A stretch of DNA of 64,000 bases from Sorangium sp051521495 (GCF_051521495.1 NZ_CP150355.1:5208001-5272000), one strand, 5' to 3'; numbered from the stretch's first letter, positions 39,693 through 48,497 are shown. Numbers and translations: made by a program. Notes: generated by a model not told the origin, from the letters alone.

Positions 39693-41777
39693 ATGATGAT
39701 CACCCACCGACTCCGCGCGGCGCTCCAGGACGCCGCCCCCTGGATCTGCCTGGCCGCCACCCTCGGCGTCACCTCGTACCTCCATTTCGGCGGCGACGAT
39801 CGCGGGCCCATCGTCGGCTTCGAGCAGCCGGTGCTCCAGGCGCTCGCCCCCACCGAGATCGCGCGGGTGGCGTCAATCCACGTCGGCCTCAACGACGAGG
39901 TGGCCCCGGGGCAGATCGTGGCCACGCTGGACACCTCCGCGATCGACGCCGAGATCGCCGTCGCCCGGGCGGAGGCGGCGCAGATCGAGGCCGAAGCGCG
40001 GGCCGAGCAGTCCCTCCTCGCCGGCAAGCTCGACCTGACCGTCGAGGAGCTTCAGCGCGATCTGGCGCAGCAGCGCGAGGAGCAGCTCCAGGCGAGCGCC
40101 GAGACCAAGGTGCTCGGCGACGAGGTCGCCAGGGTCAAGCAGCTCGTCGAGGACCGGCTGGCGGTCGTCGACGACCTCTCCAAGCTCACCGTGCAGCAAG
40201 CCGGCGCCGCGGCCCTCGCCGCGGAGAAGCCCCGCACGCTCGGCCTCCTCTCCCGGCAGCTCCAGGTCGCCAAGCAGCGCCGGCAGGAGGCGGAGCGGCA
40301 GCCGCCCGCGGCCGCGGCCAAGCTGGAGGCCGACCTGCTCGTCGCTCGGCGCAACGTCGAGGTGCTCGAGCAGCGCCGGGCGGGCTACGCGCTCCGCGCC
40401 ATGAGCGGCGGGCGCGTCGCCGGCATCGACAAGCAGGTCGGCGACGTGGCCGCGCCCGGCGAGCCGGTGGTGCGCGTGGTGAGCCCGCGCGGCACCGTGG
40501 TCGCCTGCGTCCCGGAGCGCTCCGCCCTCGGCCTCGCCGAGGGGGACGCCGCCCGGCTCTGGGTCCGCGGCCAGCGCGGCGAGCCGCTCCCCGGCAAGAT
40601 CGCCGCGCTGGGCCCGCTCGTCGCCGAGCTGCCCATGCGCTGCTGGACGTCGCCGCGGCAGCCCATGTGGGGCCGCGAGGTCACCATCGCGCTCGACTAC
40701 CCCGTGGACGTCCCCGCCGGCCAGGCGTTCGACGTGGTGTTCAAGCCCGGCCACGCCGCGCTCAGCGCCGCCCCGTCCCCCGCCGCCCCACCGTCGCCCG
40801 CCGCAGCGGTGCGCGCGCTCGCCATGCGGGTGCCGCCGGCGCTCTCGCAGCGATCGCGGTTCGAGCCCTCGGGGCTCCTCGTTCGCCCCGCCGAGGGGCG
40901 CTACCTGATCATCAGCGACGACACGGGCCATGACGGCAAGGACGACGAGGGCGCGCCGTGGCTCTTCGCGATGTCCGCGACCGGCGCCGTCGACCCGGAG
41001 CCGGTCGTGGTGCAGGGCGTCGACGAGCTCGTCGACGTCGAGGGGATCGCCGCCGGCGACGCGGGCGAGATCTACCTCCTCTCCTCGCAGAGCTACGACA
41101 AAAAGGGGCGGCGCAAGCCGGGCCGCACGGCGCTCCTCCGCCTGCGCAGCGACGGGCAGGGCTTCCGCGTGGACGGCGAGGTCCACCTCGCCGAGATGCT
41201 CGACGCGAGCGCCGAGCGCGCCGCGGCGCTCGGGCTCCCGCGCGGCACACGCGAGCTCGACATCGAGGGCATCGCCTTCCACCAGGGCTCGCTCTACCTC
41301 GGGCTGAAGGCCCCGCTCGACGCGCAGGGCAACGCGATGATCTGGCGGATCGCGTCGCCGGGCGCGCTCTTCCCGGAACGGCGGCCCGCGACGGGCAACG
41401 CTGGCAAGGGCAAAGGGAGCGAGCCCCCGGTCGACCCGAAGCTCCTCGAGGACGCCGGCCTCTCGCTCTGGGCGCGCGCGCGCGTCGACGTGGATCTCGC
41501 GGGCCGGCCCACGCCGGGCGGCATCTCCGATCTCCTGTTCTTGCCCGACGGCTCGCTCGCCATCGCGTCGACGCCCTCCACGGCGGACGGCGACGCGGGC
41601 GCGCTCTTTCGGGTCGACGGCCCGCAGCCCGGCGCCCTCGCGCCGCGCCTCGTGCAGCGCTTCCCGGGGCTGAAGCCCGAGGGGATCGCCCCCTCGCTGT
41701 CCGCGGGCAAGCTGATGGTCGTCTTCGACGCCGGCAGCAGCGCGCCGTCATTCCAGGAGCTCTCGTGGGACCGCTGA
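39693..41777 (+). CDS. HlyD-like periplasmic adaptor fused to a beta-propeller
   Basis: The 694-residue protein starts with a membrane anchor (PWICLAATLGVTSYL). Residues about 45-350 form an adaptor: a lipoyl-like half (IASIHVGLNDEVAPGQIVATLDTS-type sequence), a long coiled coil (about 85-235), a second lipoyl half (AMSGGRVAGIDKQVGDVAAPGEPVVRVVSP) and a beta-barrel. Residues about 390-694 are a separate propeller-like domain with RYLIISDDTGHDG, VEGIAAGDAGEIYLLSS, LDIEGIAFHQGSLYLGLKA and PEGIAPSLSAGKLMVVFDAG, similar to DUF3616/phytase-esterase-like propellers. I know of no common adaptor with this extension. The TolC-like gene overlaps its end by 13 nt. ATG 39693 follows an AGGA site. Confidence 0.82.
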   Translation: MMITHRLRAALQDAAPWICLAATLGVTSYLHFGGDDRGPIVGFEQPVLQALAPTEIARVASIHVGLNDEVAPGQIVATLDTSAIDAEIAVARAEAAQIEAEARAEQSLLAGKLDLTVEELQRDLAQQREEQLQASAETKVLGDEVARVKQLVEDRLAVVDDLSKLTVQQAGAAALAAEKPRTLGLLSRQLQVAKQRRQEAERQPPAAAAKLEADLLVARRNVEVLEQRRAGYALRAMSGGRVAGIDKQVGDVAAPGEPVVRVVSPRGTVVACVPERSALGLAEGDAARLWVRGQRGEPLPGKIAALGPLVAELPMRCWTSPRQPMWGREVTIALDYPVDVPAGQAFDVVFKPGHAALSAAPSPAAPPSPAAAVRALAMRVPPALSQRSRFEPSGLLVRPAEGRYLIISDDTGHDGKDDEGAPWLFAMSATGAVDPEPVVVQGVDELVDVEGIAAGDAGEIYLLSSQSYDKKGRRKPGRTALLRLRSDGQGFRVDGEVHLAEMLDASAERAAALGLPRGTRELDIEGIAFHQGSLYLGLKAPLDAQGNAMIWRIASPGALFPERRPATGNAGKGKGSEPPVDPKLLEDAGLSLWARARVDVDLAGRPTPGGISDLLFLPDGSLAIASTPSTADGDAGALFRVDGPQPGALAPRLVQRFPGLKPEGIAPSLSAGKLMVVFDAGSSAPSFQELSWDR

Positions 41778-43171
41778 GGGTCGAGCGCGTCCTCCTCGCC
41801 GCGCTGGGCCTCGCGCTCGCGGGCTGCTACACGCCGAGCGGCGCGCCCGGCGTCGAGCGCGCCGTCGCCCTCTACCGCCAGGACCGCGCGCGCGGCGGCG
41901 CTCACCCCGCGCCGCGAGGAGGCCCCACGCTCCGCCCCGCCGCGCGCGCGGCCGTGGGCGCGGCTCCCGGCGCGCTGACCGTGGACCAGGCGGTGGCCAT
42001 GGCCAGGGACAACAGCCCGCGCCTCGCCGAGCTCACCGCCCGCGCGGCCACGGCCTCAGCCGCGGCCGCGCCAGAGAGCCACCACGAGAACCCGGAGCTC
42101 CGCGTCTCGCAGCTGCGCCTCGACGAAGTCCTCGCCGGCGAGCCACGGCTGGCTGCCGGGGTCCGCTTCCGCCCCGCCCGCCCGGGCGAGATCGACGCCG
42201 AGGTCGCCGCGGCGCGCGCCGAGGAGGCCTCCGCGCGCGCGGAGGCCCACGCCGAGGCGCTCGCCGTCGAGGCGGACATCCGCTGGCTCTTCGACGACGC
42301 GGTCCTGCTCGAGGCGGAGATCGCGGCCGCGGACGCCCTCGTCGCGGCGCGCCGGGCCATCGCCGCGAACGCCAGGACCCGGGTCCAGGCTGCCGCGGCT
42401 ACGGCGCTCGACGAGGCCAAGGCGGAGCTGTCCGCGATCGAGGCGGAGCAGGATAGCGTGGACCACCGCGCGCGCCTGCGCGCCGTGCGCGGCGAGCTCC
42501 TGGAGCGCGTCGGGCTCGACCCCGCCGCGCCCGTGCGCCTCGTCGGCGATCCGCTGGCCGCGTGGCCGCCCCCCGCGCTCCCCTCGGAGGACGCGCTGAT
42601 CGAGACGGCGCTCAGAAACCGCCTCGAGGTCGCCGCCGCGGCCGCGCAGATCGACGCCGCCGACGCGCAGGCGTTCATCGAGCGCCGCAAGCGCTGGCCC
42701 TGGTTCTCGTTCCTGGAGCTCGGCTACGAGTTCTCGCCGGGCACCGAGCGCGGGCTGGGCTGGACGCTCGAGGCCGGCATCGAGCTGCCCATCTTCAACT
42801 CCAACCGCTCGGCTACCCTCGCCGCCGAGGCGGCGACCCGCGCGGCGCGGAGCGGCCTCGCCGCCCAGGTGAGGCTGGTGGCGCGCGAGGTGCGCGCGCG
42901 CCTCCGGGAGGTCGAGGCCGCCGCGACGCTGGTCACCGAGCTCCGCGCCCGGGCGCTCCCCGTCGCCGAGCGCGCGGCCACGGCGGCCCGGCGCGCCCTC
43001 GAGGACCGGGCCCTCCCCGCCGTGGACGCCCTCTCTACCGACGAACAGCGCCTGGAGATGGAGATCAAGCTCCTCGAGCTCCTGCGCCGCCACCGCACGG
43101 CGCTCACCGAGCTGCGCCGCGCCGTCGGCGGCCACCTCCCCGCGGCGCCGGGCGGCGCCGCGCGACGATGA
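41765..43171 (+). CDS. TolC-like outer-membrane factor lipoprotein
   Basis: The 468-residue protein has a lipoprotein signal (LLAALGLALAGCYTPS) and two long helical repeats typical of outer-membrane efflux proteins: TVDQAVAMARDNSPRLAELTARA, WPWFSFLELGYEFSPGTERGLG, then EAGIELPIFNSNRSATLAAEAATRAA. It should form a trimeric outer-membrane channel that docks with the adaptor encoded just upstream. GTG 41765 lies inside the end of the adaptor gene (13-nt overlap), so translation is coupled. No RND or ABC exporter gene is in the operon; the only inner-membrane candidate is the DUF4956 protein. Confidence 0.87.
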   Translation: MGPLRVERVLLAALGLALAGCYTPSGAPGVERAVALYRQDRARGGAHPAPRGGPTLRPAARAAVGAAPGALTVDQAVAMARDNSPRLAELTARAATASAAAAPESHHENPELRVSQLRLDEVLAGEPRLAAGVRFRPARPGEIDAEVAAARAEEASARAEAHAEALAVEADIRWLFDDAVLLEAEIAAADALVAARRAIAANARTRVQAAAATALDEAKAELSAIEAEQDSVDHRARLRAVRGELLERVGLDPAAPVRLVGDPLAAWPPPALPSEDALIETALRNRLEVAAAAAQIDAADAQAFIERRKRWPWFSFLELGYEFSPGTERGLGWTLEAGIELPIFNSNRSATLAAEAATRAARSGLAAQVRLVAREVRARLREVEAAATLVTELRARALPVAERAATAARRALEDRALPAVDALSTDEQRLEMEIKLLELLRRHRTALTELRRAVGGHLPAAPGGAARR

Positions 43172-43196
43172 AGATGAAGGGTGGGTGATCGGCGGC

Positions 43197-43970
43197 TCAC
43201 CCGCCGCGCCCGCCCCTCCTCGGCGATCGCTCCCCCGGCAGCGTCAGCTCCGCGTTCACGCCATAACAGTACTTCGAGAACGAATAGCGGATGAGATCGA
43301 GGCGCTTGACCAGGGCGACCATCCACGCCGGCGGCCGCCGCTCGAACTTGAGCTCGAGCACGGTGACGGGCTCCGCCGTCCGCGTCTGCGCCGTATGATC
43401 GATGGGCCGCCACCTCCGGGGATCTGCCTCCAGTTCGAGCGAGTCCCAGCTCTGCACCGCGATCTTGCGATCGAACGTCAGCCGCGCGTACGCCTCGAGC
43501 TCGCTGATGAACGCCTCCCGCTCGTACTCGACGAGCACCGCGGGGCGCAGGTGGTGGCGGTGATACGGGGCGAGGAAGCGCAGGGCCCCTGCCCGCGCCG
43601 CGGGTGGGAGCGCCGAGAGCGCCGTGTCGTGCCCTGCGAGCACCTCGCGCCACAGCTCCGCCGGCACGGCCGCGCGCGTCTTCACGATGACGTCCAGCAC
43701 CCGCCGCTTGACCTCCAGGAACACGGGGCTCGCCTTGCTTCCCGGGTAGACGCGGGCGCGCAGCTTGAAGCGATCCCCCTGCTCCCGCTCGTTCGCCCAG
43801 TAGAGGTCGAAGCGGTCGGTGTCGAAATAGAGCGACCGGATGCGGTACGTCCCGTCGGGCCCGGCGTATTTGTCGATGCGCGAGGTCGTCCGCACCGCGG
43901 CGCGGATCGCCGGGATGAGCCGATCCGGGATCAGGTATTTGTACTCGTAGCGCTCGATGATGCTGTCCAT
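43197..43970 (-). CDS. VTC domain polyphosphate polymerase
   Basis: The 257-residue protein is a stand-alone VTC tunnel domain without SPX or membrane parts, so it is cytoplasmic or peripheral. The basic and acidic tunnel motifs are present: ERYEYKYLIP, RIRSLYFDTDRFDLYW, DRFKLRARVY, PVFLEVKRR, LTFDRKIAV, VLELKFERRPPAWM and IRYSFSKYCYG. In yeast Vtc4 the equivalent residues polymerise the gamma-phosphate of ATP into polyphosphate. ATG 43970; a possible -10, TACGAT, lies at 44011-44006. It is convergent with the adaptor/TolC operon (25 bp apart) and divergent from the DUF47-PiT pair, which links it to phosphate uptake. Confidence 0.9.
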   Translation of the reverse strand: MDSIIERYEYKYLIPDRLIPAIRAAVRTTSRIDKYAGPDGTYRIRSLYFDTDRFDLYWANEREQGDRFKLRARVYPGSKASPVFLEVKRRVLDVIVKTRAAVPAELWREVLAGHDTALSALPPAARAGALRFLAPYHRHHLRPAVLVEYEREAFISELEAYARLTFDRKIAVQSWDSLELEADPRRWRPIDHTAQTRTAEPVTVLELKFERRPPAWMVALVKRLDLIRYSFSKYCYGVNAELTLPGERSPRRGGRGG

Positions 43971-44096
43971 GGCGGAAGGAGAGCGGTACCCGCTCAACGT
44001 GCTTGATCGTAAAACCGACGGTGGGACTCGCAAGAGGAGAAGGCGACTCCCATTGTTTTCATTTATTAACGAGTTGTTTTGGTTCGTTTGCGCGCG

Positions 44097-44126
44097 TTGA
44101 CGCGCCCCGCGATGCCGGATTATCAA
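44097..44126 (+). promoter_or_regulatory. Promoter TTGACG-N18-TATCAA for the DUF47-PiT operon, leaderless
   Basis: TTGACG (44097-44102) and TATCAA (44121-44126) are 18 bp apart and predict +1 at 44133, the A of the downstream ATG. The AT-rich stretch just upstream (44053-44090) stands out. I see no clear Pho box. Confidence 0.55.
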
Positions 44127-44132
44127 TTCGGC

Positions 44133-44750
44133 ATGGGACTGACCCAGGACGCTTTCTTCTTCGACGCCCTCGCCGAGCACGCGCAGAAGAGCGCCACGGC
44201 GAGCAAGCTCCTCCTGGAAATGCTCGACCGGCTGGAGGACGCCCCGGCCATCGCCAAGAGAATCAAGGAGATCGAGCACGAGGGCGACCGGATCACGCAC
44301 AGCTGCCTGGCTGCGCTGCACACGACCTGGATCACCCCCCTCGATCGGGAGGAGATCCACGCGCTGATCACCCGGCTCGACGACGTGCTCGATTGCATCG
44401 AGGCCGCCAGCGAGCGTATCGTCCTCTTCGAGATCAAGAGCGCGATAGCGGAGGCGCGCCTCCTCGCGGAGTCGGTGGTGGCCGCGTGCGTCACCATGAG
44501 CGCGGCGACCAGCTCGCTCTGCGACGTGAAGAACCGCGCCCGGCTGCTCGAGTTCTGCGTCGAGATCAACCGCCACGAGAACGCCGCCGACGCGCACTAC
44601 CGCGTGGCCCTGGCGGCGCTCTTCAAGCAGGGCAGCGACCCGCTGCTCGTGATGAAGTGGCGTGACATCTACGATCAGCTCGAGAACGCCACGGACCGGT
44701 GCGAGGACGTCGCCAACGTCATCGAGGGCGTGGTGCTCGAGCACGCATGA
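44133..44750 (+). CDS. DUF47/PhoU-like phosphate transport accessory protein
   Basis: The 205-residue helical protein matches DUF47: FFDALAEHAQKSATASKLLLEML, KEIEHEGDRITHSCLAALH, TPLDREEIHALITRLDDVLDCIE, EINRHENAADAHYRVALAALF and WRDIYDQLENATDRCEDVANV. The two E/DxxxD-containing halves form PhoU-like three-helix bundles that bind metal. It usually regulates the adjacent PiT transporter. ATG 44133 is preferred because the promoter predicts transcription from that base; ATG 44112 would be upstream of the transcript start. The last codons overlap the PiT gene in ATGA. Confidence 0.92.
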   Translation: MGLTQDAFFFDALAEHAQKSATASKLLLEMLDRLEDAPAIAKRIKEIEHEGDRITHSCLAALHTTWITPLDREEIHALITRLDDVLDCIEAASERIVLFEIKSAIAEARLLAESVVAACVTMSAATSSLCDVKNRARLLEFCVEINRHENAADAHYRVALAALFKQGSDPLLVMKWRDIYDQLENATDRCEDVANVIEGVVLEHA

Positions 44751-45754
44751 CGACCTACGTCATCGCCATCATCGTCGTCGCGTTGGCCTTCGACTTTATC
44801 AACGGCTTCCACGACGCCGCCAACTCCATCGCCACCGTGGTCTCCACACGGGTGCTCTCCCCGCGGAGCGCGGTGGTCTGGGCCGCGCTCTTCAACTTCA
44901 TCGCGTTCGCCCTGTTCGAGCCGACGGTCGCCCGCAACATCGCCAAGGGCGTCGAGCCGGCCTTCATCACCCCCAACGTGATCCTCGCGGCGCTCGTCGG
45001 CGCGATACTCTGGAACCTGCTCACCTGGTGGTGGGGCCTGCCCTCGTCGTCCTCGCACGCGCTCATGGGCGGCTTCGCGGGCGCGGCCGTGCTCAACGCC
45101 GGCCGCGTCTCTGTGCTCGACGCGAAGATTTTCGGGACGACCGCGGCGTTCATCGTCGTCTCGCCGCTCGTGGGCTCCGCGCTCGGGTTCGTGCTGATGC
45201 ACACCATCCGGCGGCTCGGGCGGCGCTCGGCGCCCGGCACGGTGGACATGCGGTTCCGGCGTCTGCAGCTGCTCTCGGCAGCGGCCTATTCGCTCGGGCA
45301 CGGCGGCAACGACGCGCAGAAGACCATGGGCATCATCACCGCGCTGCTCGTCTCGACCGGCGTCCAGGAGCGCGGCGCGAAGATGCAGCCCATGCTCTGG
45401 GTAGTGCTGCTCTGCCACGCCGCCATGGGCCTGGGCACGCTGTCGGGCGGGTGGCGGATCGTGCGGACCATGGGGATGAAGATCACCAAGCTCAAGCCGG
45501 TGGGCGGCTTCGCCGCGGAGACCGCCGGCGCGGCCACGCTCTTCAGCGCGACCGCGCTGGGGGTCCCGGTGAGCACCACGCACACGATCACCGGCGCGAT
45601 CGTCGGCGTCGGCGCCGTGAGCGGCCGGCTGTCGGCGGTGCGCTGGGGCGTGGCAGGCCGCATCGTCTGGGCCTGGATTTTCACCATCCCGGCCTCGGCG
45701 CTGCTCGCTGCCCTCACCTACGCCGCGGCCCGCGCGGTGACCGGAGCGCCCTGA
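44747..45754 (+). CDS. PiT family inorganic phosphate transporter
   Basis: The 335-residue inner-membrane protein carries both PiT signatures: FDFINGFHDAANSIATVVST near the N-terminus and GHGGNDAQKTMGIITALLV in the second half, each within the repeated GxxDAxN framework. It should import phosphate, often as a metal-phosphate complex, by ion symport. About nine or ten hydrophobic segments are visible. The start ATG overlaps the DUF47 stop by 4 nt, so the two subunits are translationally coupled. Placed divergently to the VTC polymerase, it could supply the phosphate for polymer synthesis. Confidence 0.94.
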   Translation: MTTYVIAIIVVALAFDFINGFHDAANSIATVVSTRVLSPRSAVVWAALFNFIAFALFEPTVARNIAKGVEPAFITPNVILAALVGAILWNLLTWWWGLPSSSSHALMGGFAGAAVLNAGRVSVLDAKIFGTTAAFIVVSPLVGSALGFVLMHTIRRLGRRSAPGTVDMRFRRLQLLSAAAYSLGHGGNDAQKTMGIITALLVSTGVQERGAKMQPMLWVVLLCHAAMGLGTLSGGWRIVRTMGMKITKLKPVGGFAAETAGAATLFSATALGVPVSTTHTITGAIVGVGAVSGRLSAVRWGVAGRIVWAWIFTIPASALLAALTYAAARAVTGAP

Positions 45755-45874
45755 CCGAGGCCTGCAAACGCGGGGGCCGGGGCGCCGTGCTCGCCTCGAG
45801 GCGAGCTACACAATCGCTCACACTCCGTTTACACCTCCAGAACATCGATCCCGCAGGCTCGGGGATACAGCTCT

Positions 45875-46297
45875 ATGGAAAAGAAACTCTCGTCGCTGTT
45901 CACTCTCGCCCTCCTCACCGCATCGATCTCGCTCACCGCCTGCTCCAGCGAGCCTCCGGCGCAGGACCCGTCCACGGCGCAGGGAGGATATCCCCAGCAG
46001 GGAACCACGCAGGCATACCCGCAGCAGGGGTATCCGCAGCAAGGATACCCGCAGCAGGGGTATCCGCAGCAAGGATACCCGCAGCAAGGGACCACCGCGG
46101 CGCCCACGACGACGGCGACCGCCGCAGGGACCACGGCAAACCCCTTGGCGTTGCCGTGTCAGTCCGACGCGAGCTGCGGGACGCACAGGTGCAATCTGAC
46201 CGCGCAACGATGCTCGTTCCCGTGCGCCGGAGCGCAGGACTGCGCGGCCGGCAACAGCTGCATGATGGGCCTCTGCGTGCCCGGGGCGGCCCAGTGA
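45875..46297 (+). CDS. Small lipoprotein with YPQQG repeats and Cys-rich end
   Basis: The 140-residue protein has a lipoprotein signal (FTLALLTASISLTACSS), six copies of YPQQG (residues about 38-72), a Thr/Ala-rich spacer and a C-terminal domain with eight Cys (CQSDASCGTHRCNLTAQRC, then CAGAQDCAAGNSCMMGLC) that probably form four disulfides. The same disulfide-rich style is seen in the large lipoprotein at 55064. The function is unknown. It follows the PiT gene by 120 bp and is monocistronic, with a hairpin after the stop codon. Confidence 0.82.
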   Translation: MEKKLSSLFTLALLTASISLTACSSEPPAQDPSTAQGGYPQQGTTQAYPQQGYPQQGYPQQGYPQQGYPQQGTTAAPTTTATAAGTTANPLALPCQSDASCGTHRCNLTAQRCSFPCAGAQDCAAGNSCMMGLCVPGAAQ

Positions 46298-46306
46298 CGC
46301 TACGCG

Positions 46307-46326
46307 AGGCCCGCCCGCGCGGGCCT
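46307..46326 (+). terminator. Hairpin AGGCCCGC-CCGC-GCGGGCCT
   Basis: A perfect 8-bp stem with a 4-nt loop lies 10 bp after the small lipoprotein gene. It is followed by GTTATT but no long T-run. Confidence 0.45.
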
Positions 46327-46350
46327 GGAACGTCGTTATTCCCATCCCCC

Positions 46351-46367
46351 GACCGCCGGGGGCGGTC
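46351..46367 (-). terminator. Hairpin GACCGCC-GGG-GGCGGTC
   Basis: A perfect 7-bp stem lies 16 bp beyond the stop codon of the minus-strand histidine kinase gene, in the convergent intergenic space. It has no clear U-run. Confidence 0.4.
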
Positions 46368-46382
46368 GCTTCCTCGAAGCGC

Positions 46383-47777
46383 TTAGCCTTCGCCGCGATC
46401 GTGCGCGGGCATCGAACGAGCCTCCGGCGCGCGCGCGATCGGGAGCCGCACGCGCGCGCGCGTCCCCTTGTTCGGGGCGCTCACGAGCTCGATCTGGCCC
46501 CCATGGGCGTCGATGATGCGCTTCGCCAACGCAAGGCCGAGCCCCAAGCCCCCAGTCGCGCGGGTGCGGCTCCTGTCGGCGCGAAAGAACGGCCGAAATA
46601 CGCGAGAAAGGTCCGCGGCAGCGATGCCGATGCCCTCGTCGTTCACCTCGATCACGACCTCGTTCCCGCCGCGCGCGACGAGCTCGATCGCGGCAGAGGT
46701 CCGCTCCGTGTACTTGTGCGCGTTCTCCAGCAGATTGTCGATGACGCGCCGAAGGAGCACGGCGTCGGCGTCGATCGAGGGCAGATCCTCGGGCACGTCG
46801 ATCCGCAGCGTCCGCTTCGGATGCGCCGCGCAGAAGCGCGACGCCGCGTGCGCGAGCAGACCGGCGACGTCCACGTGCTCGCGCCGGAGCGGGGGGATGC
46901 CGCCTGGCGAGGCGGCGTCCTCGAGGTCGAGCCGCGCGGCGGTGAGGACGTCGGTGATGAGCCGCTCGAGCTCGTCGAGGTCGCCGCCGACGTCGGCGAA
47001 CAGCTCCCGCGCGACGGCGACGTCTCCCTCCGCCTCGGAGATGAGCGCGAGCGCCATCCGGATGCGCGACAGGGGCGTGCGCAGCTCGTGCGAGACGTTG
47101 GCGAGCAACTCCCTCTCGGCCCGCAACAGCTCGGTCACACGGTCGGCCATCTCGTCGAAGGCGCGGGACACCTCGCCAAGCTCGTCCCGGCTCGGAAGGA
47201 CGGCGCGGGCTTTCAGGTTGCCGCCGCCGAAGGCGCGCGCGGCAGCCGACAGCTGGCGCAGCGGGCGCGTGAGCGTGCGCGCCAGGAGCCACGACGAGAC
47301 GCCGACCACGACGAGGACGAAAGCGATCACGCGCAGCCCGCTGAACGGCGGCGGCGGCGGCGGCGGGGCCATCAGCTCGACCAGCCCGTCCCGACCGTCC
47401 GGAAAGCGGAGCGGAGATGTATAGCAGCGCGGTGTCTCGGAATCCGGCGGCCAGGCTGAGCCCGTCGGGGCGCAGCGCAGAGCCCCCGCGGGGGCGCCGC
47501 TCGCGCGGACCGCGCCGTCCGGATCGATCACGGTGATCGTGGCGCTCAGCTCTTCGCGCGCGCTCGCGAGGACGCCCTCGAGCGCGCGCGGGTCGTCGAT
47601 CGAGCGGGCGATGACGCTGGCGATGAATCGGAGCTGTTGCCTACCGGGACTCTGGCCGGTCCGCCGGTTCAGCTCCATGACGGCGATGAAGCCGGCCACG
47701 ACGACCGCGATCTGCGCGAGCCCCACGAGATAGATGCGGAGCGCCAGCCGCCCGCGCAGGAGGTCCCGGATCGCCAT
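46383..47777 (-). CDS. Sensor histidine kinase (two-component system 1)
   Basis: The 464-residue protein has two membrane helices (about 13-34 and 148-165) enclosing a periplasmic sensor of about 110 residues, a HAMP domain (165-218), a dimerisation domain with His230 in NVSHELRTPLSRIRMAL, and an ATPase domain with N box NLLENAHKY, VNDEGIGI and GGLGLGLALAK. A proline run (PPPPPPPF) precedes the second helix. It lies 3 nt after the regulator gene and is co-transcribed with it. It is a close paralogue of the kinase at 48631. Confidence 0.93.
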   Translation of the reverse strand: MAIRDLLRGRLALRIYLVGLAQIAVVVAGFIAVMELNRRTGQSPGRQQLRFIASVIARSIDDPRALEGVLASAREELSATITVIDPDGAVRASGAPAGALRCAPTGSAWPPDSETPRCYTSPLRFPDGRDGLVELMAPPPPPPPFSGLRVIAFVLVVVGVSSWLLARTLTRPLRQLSAAARAFGGGNLKARAVLPSRDELGEVSRAFDEMADRVTELLRAERELLANVSHELRTPLSRIRMALALISEAEGDVAVARELFADVGGDLDELERLITDVLTAARLDLEDAASPGGIPPLRREHVDVAGLLAHAASRFCAAHPKRTLRIDVPEDLPSIDADAVLLRRVIDNLLENAHKYTERTSAAIELVARGGNEVVIEVNDEGIGIAAADLSRVFRPFFRADRSRTRATGGLGLGLALAKRIIDAHGGQIELVSAPNKGTRARVRLPIARAPEARSMPAHDRGEG

Positions 47778-47780
47778 GCT

Positions 47781-48488
47781 TCACGCGTCGTCGGCGAAGA
47801 CGTAGCCGATGCCGCGGACGGTCTTGAGGATCCGGGGGCTCCTCGGATCGTCGCCGAGCTTCCTGCGCAAGTGGGAGATGTGCACGTCGATCGACCGATC
47901 GAACGCCTCGTCGGCGCTGCCCCGCACGAGATCGACGAGCTGCTCGCGCGTGAGCACGCGCCCTGCGCGCCCGGCCAGCGTGTAGAGCAGATCGAACTCG
48001 TATGTCGTGAGCGACAGCTCGGCGCCGTCGAAGATCGCCCGCCGCGCGGCCGGATCGATGGTGAGCGAGCCGGTGACGAGGCGGCGCTCCGAGGTGGGGC
48101 CCGCGAGGCCGCGGGCGCGCCGCGCCTGCGCCCGGATGCGCGCCAGCAGTTCCCGCGCCGAGAACGGCTTGCCGATGTAGTCGTCCGCGCCTCCTTCGAG
48201 GCCCAGCACGCGATCCGTCTCCTCGCCGCGCGCCGTGACCATGATGATCGGCGTATCGACGCGGGCGCGGAGCTTCTGGCAGACCTCGAAGCCGTCGATC
48301 TCGGGGAGCATGAGATCGAGGAGGATGACGTCGGGGCGCTCGCGCAGGACGCAGGCGATGCCCTCGCGGGCCTCGACCGCGACCGTGACGCGCATGTTGT
48401 GCGATTCGAGGTACCGCGCCGTGAGCCGCGCGAGCTTCTCGTCGTCCTCGATGTACACGATCGACGCTGCGCACCTCTCAACTGCCAT
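47781..48488 (-). CDS. OmpR-family response regulator (two-component system 1)
   Basis: The 235-residue protein has a receiver domain with acidic pair EDD (15-16), phospho-acceptor Asp58 in VILLDLMLPE and Lys in YIGKPFSARE, then a winged-helix DNA-binding domain ending ILKTVRGIGYVFADDA. It is the partner of the kinase at 46383. ATG 48488 has TACGCT upstream with expected +1 at 48491; an in-frame GTG at 48494 would then be outside the transcript. Two TTAAC half-sites 11 bp apart at 48531-48547 suggest autoregulation. Confidence 0.93.
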   Translation of the reverse strand: MAVERCAASIVYIEDDEKLARLTARYLESHNMRVTVAVEAREGIACVLRERPDVILLDLMLPEIDGFEVCQKLRARVDTPIIMVTARGEETDRVLGLEGGADDYIGKPFSARELLARIRAQARRARGLAGPTSERRLVTGSLTIDPAARRAIFDGAELSLTTYEFDLLYTLAGRAGRVLTREQLVDLVRGSADEAFDRSIDVHISHLRRKLGDDPRSPRILKTVRGIGYVFADDA

Positions 48489-48497
48489 CGTCACCGC

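Noticed and set aside
44050..44096. Pho box before the DUF47-PiT operon
   Set aside because: The AT-rich stretch has no pair of CTGTCAT-like half-sites with an 11-bp period.
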